Positions 24,401-36,243 of a DNA stretch of 64,000 nt are shown here, piece by piece. The stretch is from Colocasia esculenta (taxonomy: Eukaryota; Streptophyta; Magnoliopsida; Alismatales; Araceae): NCBI GenBank assembly GCA_014218235.1, contig CM024759.1:78327079-78391078 (forward strand). Reading direction: 5' to 3'. The first letter of the stretch is position 1. Each line of letters begins with the position of its first letter. The notes below the pieces were generated by a model. That model saw only the letters and a list, made by a program, of their open reading frames with translations. It was not told the origin of the DNA and searched no databases. The translations under genes were made by a program, and so were the position numbers.

Positions 24401-24503
24401 GATAGTTCTTCTTTATGATTTTATGTTTGTGAAACAGTTTAGAGGAAGTGCGCATTTTGACGTGTGCGAAGAACTCTGGACAACGACGATGCACAGTCAA
24501 CAA
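21490..24503 (+). repeat. 3' LTR of element A, missing its last 13 bases
   Basis: Begins TGATAATTAC after the purine tract and runs parallel to the 5' LTR up to CAGTCAACAA at 24503. The 5' copy continues for 13 further bases to GTTCA. TATA box at 22651-22658. Confidence 0.9.
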
Positions 24504-24540
24504 TGACGTGTGCGAAGAACTCCCGGCAACGGTGCCAAGA
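24504..24540. other. Junction between elements A and B: templated filler plus PBS stub
   Basis: Bases 24504-24522 (TGACGTGTGCGAAGAACTC) are a perfect copy of 24458-24476 in LTR A, 46 bp upstream. Bases 24522-24540, read on the minus strand, are TCT followed by 16 bases of the tRNA-Asp primer site with one change (CG to CA). Thus LTR B is followed in its own direction by a PBS stub that stops just short of the 18-base limit expected for a plus-strand strong-stop copy. Confidence 0.8.
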
Positions 24541-27429
24541 TGAACGCGCGACATAGTTGACTGTGCATTTTCGTTGTCCAGAGTCCTCGCACAAGTCAAT
24601 ATGTGCACTTCCTCTAAACTGTCTCACAAACTTAAAATCACAAAGATGAATTAGTATGATGGTGAGAACAGGTCATATCCACGGAGAGACAGAATAGAGT
24701 TTGAATCAAACTACTTTGACTTGAAAGCATTCTAACGGCCACATTTTCATCAAAATCATATTGCATTAAATTCAATTGTGTAAACATTATCAATCAAAGT
24801 CCAACAAATTAACATAATGAAGAACAAATAGAATTGAGATTAAAGAAACTTGCTATCAATGTACCCTCATAGCTTGAGGGATGACGAGCAAACAAGAAAT
24901 AAGATGCAGTAAACTTTAGAACAGTAAGGAGAACAGTGAATCTCTCAAACTACAATGTCCAACTCTTGATCTGTCCCGAGAGATGATGAAGAACACCAAT
25001 GCAGTATAAATCTCAAAGAAAAGAAAATAGCCAAATGAACCAAGCTATCCGATCGCTCAAATTCTGGTTACTCTCTGCTACCTCCGGAAGTTACACAACA
25101 CACAGACCTTTGATTGTCCTCCTCCACGACGGCAGACAGACAGGAGGAAGAAGTAGTCGAACTTGGATTACCTTCCCAGCAACCGCCAACAGCACAGAAA
25201 CAGATTCCCGGATGTCGAGCCTTCCAGAAATTCTAACATAAGAATGGAAAACATTCCATCTCTCACATAGCAGCCATCCCCAATACACAAGAAATGGAAC
25301 AATTCCCCCAACCAACGAAGAAGAAAATCCAAAAATACTGAACTTCGAATCCTTACAGCAGCAACAATGAGAAGAGGAAGATAGAACAAAAATCTAAAAA
25401 TTCCAATCGATCTCTTCTCAGCATCAAAAGAAAATTTAGAAGAACTGGATTAACACCACTAGATTGAAAGGAAGAAAGCACAGATGAAATGGATGGAAAT
25501 TAATTGCAATAAAGAACACTAGATCGAAGTCTCCCTCTCATAGATGCTAAAGAACAGAAAAAGTACAGAACAAAATAAATGGTAGAAAATTAACTCCTAA
25601 AAATTTCCACTGACGAACCCTTCCCTGCACTGCAATCGAACTAGAAGAAATGAACCAAACAAAATCCTCAAAAACCTCTGAGAATTCTCACAGCAGCAAC
25701 AAGAAGAAAATTGCAAGAAAATCTAAAATTCTGAATTAAAAAAAAAACTCACAATCCTTGCAACACTGTGGAAAGAAAAAAATTACAGAAGAAATAAATG
25801 GTAGAAATCAAGTCCTAAAATCTCTACTGGCAAACCTCTGGAGTTCTCCACTCCAGAAGAACAGAAAGAACACAAAACCCCTTCCAATCGAACCAGAACA
25901 AGAAAACACTACATTCCCAAACTCTACTGAAAGGAAAAGATTACAGAATTAAAATGACACGAAGAAATTCTAAAGGCTCCCTGGCGAAGCTCTCAATTTC
26001 TCACAGTTCTGCTGAAAGAAGAAAGATACAGGAAATGGCAAGAACTAAAATCTCAAGAACTTCACAGGCCAAGCCTCGTCTCCCTCAACAGCAGATGCTA
26101 AAGGAAAAAACTACAGAAGAAGAAAAATCGCAGAAGAAACTCCCAAAAATCTCACTGGCTAACCCTTTTTCCCTCCCCTGCTCTGCTGAAACAGAAAATA
26201 CAAGAAGAACTGGGAACTAAAAATTCTAAAAAATTCGAACCAGCGACCTCCGGAGAAGAGGACCTCGGGTCTTTATGTAGGGGGTTATGGCCCTTGCAGT
26301 CGCCTTCAGTCTGCACCAGGATCGCCGGCTTCAGCACACCTGCTTAGCGCACCAGGATGGCCAATCAGCTCCAGCTTTGCACCTTCGCACCTTTGCACGA
26401 ACCAGCACCACTTGGCCGCCAGATCGGATCCGCCTGGCCTCTGTCGGGCCAGCGCACCCAGCTGGCTCCTGGTCTGCCGCGCACAGACTCGGATCTGCAC
26501 GACCCTTCACATCTGCATGCCAAAGCCTCGCCCGCCAGATGCCACCTCAGCTCCGCAAAGCTCTGCACCTGCTACTGCCGCTCACGCCATCTACCCTGGC
26601 CAGCCCCGCACAGATCTTGGCTGCCTGCTTCCATCAGCCACCTGTACAACAGATCGCCGCGCCCATCTGGTCTGCATCGCCTGGGCTAGCAACCATCCGA
26701 GCATCCCCGAGCCCTCACGCCCAGGCCTGCACACACCCCAGCCGCTCAGCACACATGCTTCCAGCGCCGCGCCCTAGAGCCCTCCATTAGTCGCTTCATC
26801 TGCCCTCCTGCTTCGCACCTGGGCGGCATCGCCTAGCACACCCGGCCGTACACCGCCAGCCGCACCAGGATGTGCAGTGCTCTCTGCCACCTCAGCACAC
26901 CCGTTGCTGGCCGCCCCAGCAGAGTTCCTCTGCCGCTAGAACCAGAGCTGCTTCCAGCAGCTTTTACCGCCTTCCACCTCCTTCCACCTGTTAGGAAGAG
27001 AGAACAACTTAAAAAAAAATGTGCGTGGCCCATTTAGGTTAGATGGGAGGGGAATGGCGCAATGGACTTAAGGGGGTATGGCCAGTTATGGTGAGATGAG
27101 AGAAAATGGTATGATGGTATTGGTGGGGGTGATTTAATTATTATTTTTAATCTTATTTATTTATTTACTACTAAAGGCTATTTACAAAAATGTTATTATG
27201 ACAAAATTATTTATATACATTATCTATTTACAAAAAAAAATATTTTTCAAAGTGACCTAATTAGACTTATTAAATCAAAATCTAACATGTGTAGTCTAAC
27301 CTATTATCAAAACAGACTAAATATGAATAGAATGAAAATTAAAGTCAAACTGCACGTTATTTATAGATAAAAGATGTCTAAATTTAACTAAGAGCATGAA
27401 ATTTAACACGAAAAATCATGTAGTTATCA
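24541..27429 (-). repeat. 3' LTR of element B
   Basis: 2889 bp, starting (minus strand) TGATAACTAC after a purine tract and ending GCGCGTTCA. About 98.7% identical to 51357-54244 in a 700-bp stretch compared by eye. Contains a GC-rich block at about 26270-26990 and a TATA-like TACATAAAG near 26272-26280. Confidence 0.9.
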
Positions 27430-28519
27430 CTCCCCCCTACTTAAATGTTGCTAGTCCCTTAGCAACGAAAATTACTCCAAATGTAGGACTAGAAGATACA
27501 ATGTCTCATGCTAAACAACCATCATGTAAAAGATTAATGTAGAGATATGTCTTTCCTAATTGTAAAGGCTTATGGCAAGAAATTAGTGCACGAGTGGTAG
27601 CTCACTTAAGAGTTCACATCAGCCCTCCTGGAGCTCCTCTATCTCAGCTAGTACTTGAGAATAGATTGATTCGAGGGAGAAGAAAAGAATTGTGGAATAA
27701 GATCCTTGTTCAGTCAGATCGGGTTGTTTCTCTTAGTTCCATTCTGCTCATCTTCCTTGAGGATTATTTCTCTAAGTTTGAGGACTTTTGTCCCTTTATT
27801 TGCACTTTGTGCACTCAGAATTTTTTTCCTTTTCATCCACAATGCTGCACAACCCATCACTTTTCAAGAGTAGCAAGTCCAACTTTACTCAGATCCGGGA
27901 CATTTTTCATGGATATATTTTTCTTTTGCTTTCGCTTTTGATTTTTCTTTTCTTTTCCTCTTTACGGAAGGATGAACAGTCAGGTTCCTTGATCACATGC
28001 CTCACTTTCTTCACAATTCACTTATGGGGAGGGGAGAAAACCAATCACCTCTCTCCTACTAGCCTTGACAAATTTGCTACATTCGGGTTCAGCTAGTCTA
28101 AGTGGCTGTGTAGTGTGTGTATGAAAACTTCTTGCCATAAATCCTTACATAAGGTAGACAAGAAGTACATGTAATCATTTACTAGAGGCTACCTAACATG
28201 GATACTTGCAAAGGAGTGTGACAACCACAAAATTTTAATGGTTAAAGATCATACACCAAGTCTTGGGATGCGCGAAGCCACACATTTTTATTCAAGGATG
28301 AAACATTGTGAAGTTTTTATTTGCATATGTACAAGCTCAAGAAAAAGAAATTAAGCAATGGTTGGGAATGAGGACTATGAATGCATGCTTATTCTACCTC
28401 TCCCCCCTACTTATTTACAGAAAAAGAAAGTAAGATAGAGAATTACCTGATAAAGGAAATCTGTACACTTGGGTTGCCTCCTAAGAAGCGCTAAGTTTAT
28501 CGTCCTCAGTCAGACGCAA
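27430..28519 (-). other. 3' untranslated region and polypurine tract of element B
   Basis: Minus-strand purine tract GTAGGGGGGAG at 27440-27430 directly before LTR B. A second G-run is the complement of TCCCCCCTA at about 28402-28410. The rest matches 20395-21480 of element A. No gene seen. Confidence 0.75.
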
Positions 28520-31500
28520 TTAGGCTTCATTTGGCTCAGCTAGCTTGGTAGAATCAATTTTTACAGAAGATAGGCTTTCAAAGAAATGTTTTAACCTCTG
28601 CCCATTAACAGTGAATAATTGTCTCGTTTTAGGGTCAAGAATGATGACAACACAATTATCGTAAGCTTTGACAACAGTGTAAGGACCATCCCATCGGGAC
28701 TTCAATTTTCCCGGAAACAGACGAAGTCTAGAATTAAACAACCAAACCTTATCATGCACTTGAAAAGTTTTTCTATGAATGTGTTTATCATGGAATGCTT
28801 TGGCCTTGGCTTTATAAATCTTGGAACTTTCATAGGCTTCGTTTCTGAGCTCTTCTAGTTCATTCAGATGCAGGGTCCTTTGTTGACCAGCTTGGGCTAA
28901 ATCAAGATTTACCTGTTTGATAGCCCAATAGGCTCTATACTCAAGTTCTACCGGCAGATGACAAGATTTTCCAAAAACAAGCCGGTAAGGGGACATTCCA
29001 ATAGGAGTTTTGAAAGCAGTTCGGTAGGCCCACAATGCATCATCTAACCTTTCTGACCAGTCTTTCTTATCAGGCCTAACCGACTTCTGAAGAATGTTCT
29101 TAATCTCCCTGTTTGAAACTTCTACCTGGCCACTGGTTTGCGGATGGTAAGGTGTTGCCAGCTTATGGGTGATCCCATACTTCCTTAGGAGGGTCCTAAA
29201 ATGAGTGTTAATGAAATGAGGTCCTCCATCACTAATGATTGCCTTGGGCCACCCAAATCTAGAAAAGATATTTTTCTGAACAAATTTGATAACCACCTTA
29301 TGATCATTGGTCTTTGTGGCAATGGCCTCTATCCATTTGGACACATAATCAACAACAACTAGAATGTATGTGTATCCAAAGGACGGTGGAAAAGGTCCCA
29401 TAAAGTCTATTCCTCATACATCAAAAATTTCTACAACTAAAATGGGGTTAAGAGGCATCATGTCCCTCTTAGAAATATTTCCCATGGTTTGACATCTAGG
29501 ACAGGCCTTACAAAATTGGTGAGCATCCTTAAACAATGTGGGCCAATAGAAACCAGAGTATAAGACCTTAGCAGCGGTCTTCTTTCCTGAAAAATGCCCT
29601 CCACAAGCAAGAGAATGACAAAACTTGAGGACACTTTGATGCTCACTCTCAGGGACGCATCTTCTTATCACTTGGTCTGGTCCATAAAAAATAGCTCCGG
29701 GTCCTCCCAAATATAATACTTGTCCCTAGCAAAGAATCTCTCTCTTTCATTTTTGGTCCAATCCCCAGGTACTCGTCCAATGACTTTGTAATTCACAATG
29801 TGTGCATACCATGGAGATGAAATATTGGAGACAGCTAAGATGTGCTCATCTGGGAAAACATCTCTAATAGGCATAGAGTCCGGGGCAATTATTCTGGACA
29901 AATGGTCAGCTACCACATTCTTGGACCCTTTCTTATCATGAATTTCCAGATCAAACTCCTGTAATAAGAGGATCCATCTGATCAACCTAGGCTTGGCATC
30001 CTTTTTGGCAAGCAAATGCCTCAAGGCAGCATGGTCAGTGAAAACAATGATTTTGGCTCCTAAAAGGTAAGATCTGAACTTCTCTAAGGCAAAAACAACA
30101 GCTAGGAGCTCTTTCTCAGTGGTTGTGTATCGAATCTAAGTGTCATTCAATGTTTTGCTTGCATAATAAATCACTACAGATCCTTTATCAATTTTCTGAC
30201 CCAAAATGGCACCTACAGCAAAGTCTGAAGCATCACACATTATCTCAAATGGTAATGACCAGTCTGGAGTTTGTAGAATTGGAGCTTTGGTCAAAATGTC
30301 TTTTAAGTACTCAAAAGATTTATGACAAGCTTCGTCAAAAATGAAAGGAGTGTCTTTCAACAAAGAAGTCAATGGCCTTGCAATTTTGGAAAAGTCTTTG
30401 ATGAACCTCCTATAGAATCCAGCATGACCAAGGAAGGATCGAATTTGTTTGACAGAGTTGGGAGGAGGCAATTCGTAAATGAGATTTACCTTGGGTTTAT
30501 CTACCTCTATCCCTCTCTCTGAGACAATATGCCCTAAGACAATCCCCTCCTTAACCATGAAGTGGCTCTTTTCCCAACTTAAGACAAGATTGGCATTAAT
30601 GCATCTTTTGAGCACTTCAGTCAAATGGTCGAGGCATGAATCAAAGTCATTTTCAAACACAGAGAAATCATCCATGAAGACTTCTAAGTAATCCCCAACC
30701 ATGTCTGAGAAAATAGACAGCATGCAACGTTGAAAAGTTGCGGGGGCATTGCACAGCCCGAAGGGCATGCGTCTAAAGGCAAAGGTTCCAAATGGACATG
30801 TGAAAGTGGTCTTTTCTTGGTCATCAGGATGAATAGCCACTTGGTTATACCCTGAATATCCATCAAGGAAACAAAAGAATTTTTGGCCAGCAAGTTTCTC
30901 TAAGATTTGGTCAATAAAAGGCAAGGGGAAATGATCTTTTTGGTCATCGCATTCAATTTGCGATAGTCAATGCACACTCTCCATCCTGTAGCCAGCCTAG
31001 TGGGAATGAGCTCACCCTTTTCCGTTTGAATCACAGTCAGTCCTGACTTTTTAGGCACAACTTGAGTTGGACTAACCCACTGGCTATCAGAGATGGGATA
31101 GATGAATTCAGCATCCAGCCATTTGACAATCTCCTTTTTAACAACTTCTTTCATGTTGGGATTAAGCCTTCTTTGCATTTCTATTGATCTTTTAGCATTT
31201 TCTTCCAAGTATATGCGATGTGTGCACACTGAAGGACTTATCCCTCTCAAATCATCAATTGTCCAACCTATAGCTTTCTTATGACTCTTCAAATTTTCAA
31301 TCAATTTTTCTTCTGCCCTTCCTCAAGATCACTAGCAATTATGACGGGCCAAGCCTCATTCTCTCCAAGAAAGATGTACTTTAAATTAGCAGGGAGTGGT
31401 TTTAGCTCAACCTTAGGAGGACACTCAAGTGGAATCGATGGATCATTATCCTGAAATAAAGAGTTAAATTGTCCTTCCTCTCCCTCAAACCCTAGAGCAC

Positions 31501-32086
31501 AGGGTTGGTCTACCATTTCTTCCACGCAAGATTCTTCCAAGGTATCTACCACTAGACAACTTTCTCCTAGGTCATGGTGCCTAGATGCCCTAAAAATGTT
31601 GATACTAACCCGCCTATCTCCAAATGATATATCCATCATCCCGGTAGCACAGTCAATATTGGCTCTAGCTGTGGCCAAAAAAGGTCTTCCAAGGATAATG
31701 GTGGACTGAGTTAAATCTTGGGGAGTGTTCATGTCCAAAATGATGAAATCGGCCGGGAAGTAACAATCGTTGATTTTCATAATAACGTCCTCAACTAAGC
31801 CTTTTGGAGTGGTGACAGAACGATCGGCTAGTTGAAGGACAACAGAAGTGGGTTTCAATTCTCCTATCTTGAATTTCTCAAAAATAGCAGAAGGTAAGAG
31901 ATTGACACTGGCTCCCAAATCTAAAAGGCCGCTCTCAAATGTGACTCCACCGATGGTGCAAGGAATTAGTGGAGTGTCTGGATCTTTGAGCTTTTTAGGG
32001 AGTTGATTTGAGACAATGGTACTCACAATTTCTGGAAGAATTATTGTTTCAGTTTTGTTTCTCACTTCACGTTTTGGAGTACACAT
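28520..32086 (-). pseudogene. pol: Element B protease, RT, RNase H and integrase
   Basis: Better preserved than in A. The protease frame is 32086-31301 (DLGASVNLLP). RT runs over 31304-30136 with FMDD and a frame change near 30925-30940 (a lost A in an A-run). RNase H continues to about 29670. The integrase zinc finger lies at 29710-29414. A TGA at about 29412 replaces a tryptophan codon kept in A. The catalytic and C-terminal integrase is open from 29401 to the stop at 28520, with DYVSKW, SDGGPHF and YHPQTSGQVEVSN. Other breaks lie near 31300, 30130 and 29670. Confidence 0.85.
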
Positions 32087-32823
32087 TTATTTTAGGAATT
32101 TGGCATAGGCAGGCACATGCTTGATAGCATCAAGCAGAGGAATGTTGATGTGAACTTGTTTAAATAGTTCCAAGAGTTCTTCATTACCAGTTGGTTTATT
32201 TTTGGATTTTGGCTTTAAAGCTTCAGGAAAATGGACTCTTGGAATGTAACAGCTTGGGTCTTCACTCATCTTGATTTTGTCTAGAGGTTCTTCAATTATT
32301 TTCTCTTTTCCATTGGAATTTTCTTTTTCAACATTTTCTTCACTCTCTTCTTCAATTTCAATTTCATTTCATTTTCTTTATCCTCATTTGACATGTGTGG
32401 GTGAGGATTTGTTCTGATTCTTCCACTTCTTAAGATAGACACAGTTTTTGCATTCTTTACTTGCGGGCCCCTAGCTTGGGCAGGAGGATGATCTTGTTGT
32501 ATTGGTTGATTCTGATTTTGTGGTGCTGGAATGTTTTGGACAAAAGCTTGTTGTGGGTTTTGTGGTGGAGGGGCATTTGGTCTAGCAGGTGGTGGTCTGT
32601 ACCTCTGAGCTTGATGGTATTGCTGGTTCTGATAGAATCCGGGAGGGTTGTTTCTTGGGTTTGCTACAGCTTGACTTGGCAATTGCCCTACTTCCCTCCT
32701 TTGACATACATCAGCAATTTGAGACTCTATCCCTGCCAAATTTTGTTGAAATTTCTGGTTTTGAGTTTGATATTGATTTGTTGTTCTTGCACAGTTTGGC
32801 ATAGAGTCGCCATCATGTTTGGA
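32087..32823 (-). pseudogene. gag: Element B gag, 3' part, left of the CACTA insert
   Basis: Continues the gag of 50177-48837 after the CACTA insertion. Q, N and P-rich stretch, then K/E-rich end, matching 16085-16830 of element A. Frameshift near 32365 and a stop codon at about 32086-32088. Confidence 0.8.
32821..32823. repeat. TSD GGA of the CACTA element, left copy
   Basis: GGA before CACTA; repeated at 48834-48836 after TAGTG. Three-base duplications are the rule for CACTA elements. Confidence 0.9.
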
Positions 32824-32837
32824 CACTACAAGAAAAA
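32824..32837. repeat. CACTA terminal inverted repeat, left
   Basis: CACTACAAGAAAAA, perfect inverse of 48820-48833 over 14 bases. Confidence 0.95.
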
Positions 32838-32841
32838 TCGG

Positions 32842-33315
32842 AAATAGAGACCGAAATATTCGGTCTCTATTCGGTCTCTATTCGGTCCCTAAACATCTCA
32901 GAGACCGAATAGGGACCGAATAGTGACCGAATATGTCGGTCAAAAAATTCTGGTCACAAATCTGTGACCGACTAAATTCGTTCCCTATTCGGTCACTAAA
33001 TAGGGACCGAATAGGGACTGAATAAGATCGGTCCCTATTTAGGGACCGAAAATAACAGTCCTAGTTCGGTCCCTAAAATAGGGACCGAATAGGGACTGAT
33101 TTATTTCAGTCCCTAAATAGGGACCGAATTTATCAGTCCCCATTCGGTCCCTAAAATAGGGATCGAATAGGGACCGATTAATTTCGGTCCCTAATTTAGG
33201 GACCGAATTTATCAGTCCCCATTCGGTCCCTAAACAGGGACCGAATGGGGACTGATAAATTCGGTCCCTATTTAGGGACTGAATAGGGACCGAATTATTT
33301 CGGTCCCTAATCGGT
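32842..33315. repeat. CACTA subterminal repeats, left
   Basis: Dense direct and inverted copies of GGGACCGAATAGGGACCGAA-type words. Subterminal repeats of En/Spm elements bind the TNPA protein. The copies form near-perfect palindromes around TTCGGTCCC. Confidence 0.85.
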
Positions 33316-33807
33316 CTCAATTTTTAAATATTTTTTTTTAAAATATATATATTTTTAGGAAAATAACCTGCTTAAATAAAATAAATAATATCCACAACAA
33401 TAATAATTGTCCACCATAAAAATATCTACAACACAGAAATATAAAAATATCCACAACAAAACAATAATAAAATGTCGACAACATCAACAATAATAAAATA
33501 ACCACAACACAACAATAATAAAATATCCACAACATCAGAAGAATAAAATGTCCACAATAACAATAAAAATATCGACAACATCACAATAATATAATGCCAA
33601 CAACAATAATAAAAATGTCTACAACAATAATAATAGTGAAATGAAAATCATGATGCCTCGTCTTCGTCTTCATCCTCGTGTCCTCCCACTCCACCCGATG
33701 AAGGAACCTACAATATATATATAACAATAATAAGTTAAAATTAAATACTATTATAAGCAATAACTTATTTTAGAAGTATAAATTAAATAAAACTATAAGC
33801 AATGAAG
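33316..33807. other. AT-rich stretch between subterminal repeats and the 178-bp array
   Basis: Rich in ACAACA/AATAATAA words (33370-33640), simple-sequence like. No gene seen. Confidence 0.6.
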
Positions 33808-36165
33808 GTCAATTAGATGAGTATTTCTAACATTGGACCCTAAAATCGAAGTTTTTCATTTTTTAACTAAACTAACTTGGTTAAGACGACTTAGAGCGTC
33901 GAGGTCAAACCGGGATTCCGAATTGAACTCCGTCAGTTTCCACAAGTCACACTCATCGGCCCGACCGTGCTGGAACAAACCGGAGGCCAATCGGATGAGT
34001 ATTTCTAACATTGGACCCTAAAATCGAAGTTTTTCATTTTTAACTAAACTAACTTGGTTAAGACGACTTGGAGCGTCGAGGTCAAACCGGGAGTCCGAAT
34101 TGAACTCCGTCAGTTTCCACAAGTCACACTCATCGGCCCGACCGTGCTGGAACAAACCGGAGGCCAATCGGATGAGTATTTCTAATTTTGGTCCCTCAAA
34201 CCGAAGTTTTTCATTTTTTAACTAAACTAACTTGGTTAAGACGACTTGGAGCGTCGAGGTCAAACCGGGAGTCCGAATTGAACTCCGTCAGTTTCCACAA
34301 GTCACACTCATCGGCCCGACCGTGCTGGAACAAACTGGAGGCCAATCGGATGAGTATTTCTAATTTTGGTCCCTCAAACCGATGTTTTCCATTTTTTAAC
34401 TAAACTAACTTGGTTAAGACGACTTGGAGCGTCGAGGTCAAACCGGGAGTCCGATTTGAACTCCGTCAGTTTCCACAAGTCACACTCATCGGCCCGACCG
34501 TGCTGGAACAAACCGGGGCCAATCGGAAGAGTATTTCTAACATTGGACCCTCAAATCGAAGTTTTTTATTTTTTAACTAAACTAACTTGGTTAAGACGAC
34601 TTGGAGCGTCGAGGTCAAACCGGGAGTCCGAATTGAACTCCGTCAGTTTCCACAAGTCACACTCATCGGCCCGACCGTGCTGGAACAAACCGGAGGTCAA
34701 TCGGATGAGTATTTCTAATTTTGGTCCCTCAAACCGAAGTTTTTCATTTTTTAACTAAACTAACATGGTTAAGACGACTTGGAGCGTCGCAGTCAAACCG
34801 GGAGTCCGAATTAAACTCCGTCAGTTTCCACAAGTCACACTCATCGACCCGACCGTGCTGGAACAAACCGAAGGCCAATTGGATGAGTATTTCTAATTTT
34901 GGTCCCTCAAACCAAAGTTTTTCATTTTTTAACTAAACTAACTTGGTTAAGACGACTTGGAGCGTCGAGGTCAAACCGGGAGTCCGATTTGAACTCCGTC
35001 AGTTTCCACAAGTCACACTCATCGGCCCGACCGTGCTGGAACAAACCGGAGGCCAATCGGAAGAGTATTTCTAACATTGGACCCTCAAATCGAAGTTTTT
35101 TATTTTTTAACTAAACTAACTTGGTTAAGACGACTTGGAGCGTCGAGGTCAAACCGGGAGTCCGAGTTGAACTCCGTCAGTTTCCACAAGTCACACTCAT
35201 CGGCCCGACCGTGCTGGAACAAACCGGAGGCCAATCGGATGAGTATTTCTAATTTTGGTCCCTCAAACCGAAGTTTTTCATTTTTTAACTAAACTAACAT
35301 GGTTAAGACGACTTGGAGCGTCGCAGTCAAACCGGGAGTCCGAATTGAACTCCGTCAGTTTCCACAAGTCACACTCATCGGCCCGACCGTGCTAGAACAA
35401 ACCGGAGGCCAATCGGATGAGTATTTCTAATTTTGGTCCCTCAAACCGAAGTTTTCCATTTTTTAACTAAACTAACTTGGTTAAGACGACTTGGAGCGTC
35501 GAGGTCAAACCGGGAGTTCGATTTGAACTCCGTCATTTTCCACAAGTCACACTCATCGGCCCGACCGTGCTGGAACAAACCGGAGGCCAATCGGATGAGT
35601 ATTTCTAATTTTGGTCCCTCAAACTGAAGTTTTTTATTTTTTAACTAAACTAACTTGGTTAAGACGACTTGGAGCGTCGAGGTCAAACCGGGAGTCCGAA
35701 TTGAACTCCGTCAGTTTCCACAAGTCACACTCATCGGCCCGACCGTGCTGGAACAAACCGGAAGCCAATCGGATGAGTATTTCTAATTTTGGTCCCTCAA
35801 ACCGAAGTTTTTCATTTTTTAACTAAACTAACATGGTTAAGACGACTTGGAGCGTCGCAGTCAAACCGGGAGTCCGAATTGAACTCCGTCAGTTTCCACA
35901 AGTCACACTCATCGGCCCGACCGTGCTGGAACAAACCGGAGGCCAATCGGATGAGTATTTCTAATTTTGGTCCCTCAAACCGAAGTTTTCCATTTTTTAA
36001 CTAAACTAACTTGGTTAAGACGACTTGGAGCGTCGAGGTCAAACCGGGAGTCCGAATTGAACTCCGTCAGTTTCCACAAGTCACACTCATCGGCCCGACC
36101 GTGCTGGAACAAACCGGAGGTCAATCGGATGAGTATTTCTAATTTTGGTCCCTCAAACCTACCTA
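33808..36165. repeat. Tandem array of a 178-bp unit, about 13 copies
   Basis: The word GAGTATTTCTAA recurs every 177-178 bp from 33808 to 36120, followed by GGTCCCTCAAACCGAAGTTTTTC and a conserved block with CGTCGAGGTCAAACC. Copies are about 95% alike, with a higher-order alternation (CGAGGTC versus CGCAGTC, and AATTTTG versus AACATTG variants). Each copy holds a short open frame of about 71 codons, but 178 is not a multiple of 3, so no continuous protein is encoded. Confidence 0.92.
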
Positions 36166-36243
36166 AGTTCTCCCTTTTTAACTAACCTAACTCGCTTAAC
36201 AAGAAATTGTGTGTCGATCAACCCAAATTAAAGTTAAACTAAG

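Larger units (their letters stand above)
10546..24503 (+). mobile_element. Athila-type LTR retrotransposon A
   Basis: Contains two 3.0-kb LTRs, a tRNA-Asp primer site, gag, protease, RT, RNase H, integrase and a G-rich purine tract. The tRNA-Asp PBS, LTRs of about 3 kb and the protease motif DLGASVNLLP are Athila traits. No envelope-like gene is found between pol (end 20394) and the 3' LTR (21490), unlike classic Athila copies. The last 13 bases of its 3' LTR are missing at the junction with element B. Confidence 0.85.

Noticed and set aside
24541..24560. Independent target duplication for element B alone
   Set aside because: Bases next to 24541 (CAAGA) do not match those after 54244 (CTTAG), and those after 24503 (TGACG) do not match those before 10546.
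24999..26220. Several 60-90-codon plus-strand frames (also at 51815-53020)
   Set aside because: They lie antisense in LTR B, are short, overlap one another in frames and lack family features.
33808..36165. CRISPR-like array
   Set aside because: The repeats are 178 bp with no unique spacers, in plant transposon DNA.
34188..36185. A series of near-identical 71-codon frames every 178 bp
   Set aside because: They are by-products of the 178-bp tandem repeat; the unit length is not a multiple of 3 and each frame stops within the next copy.
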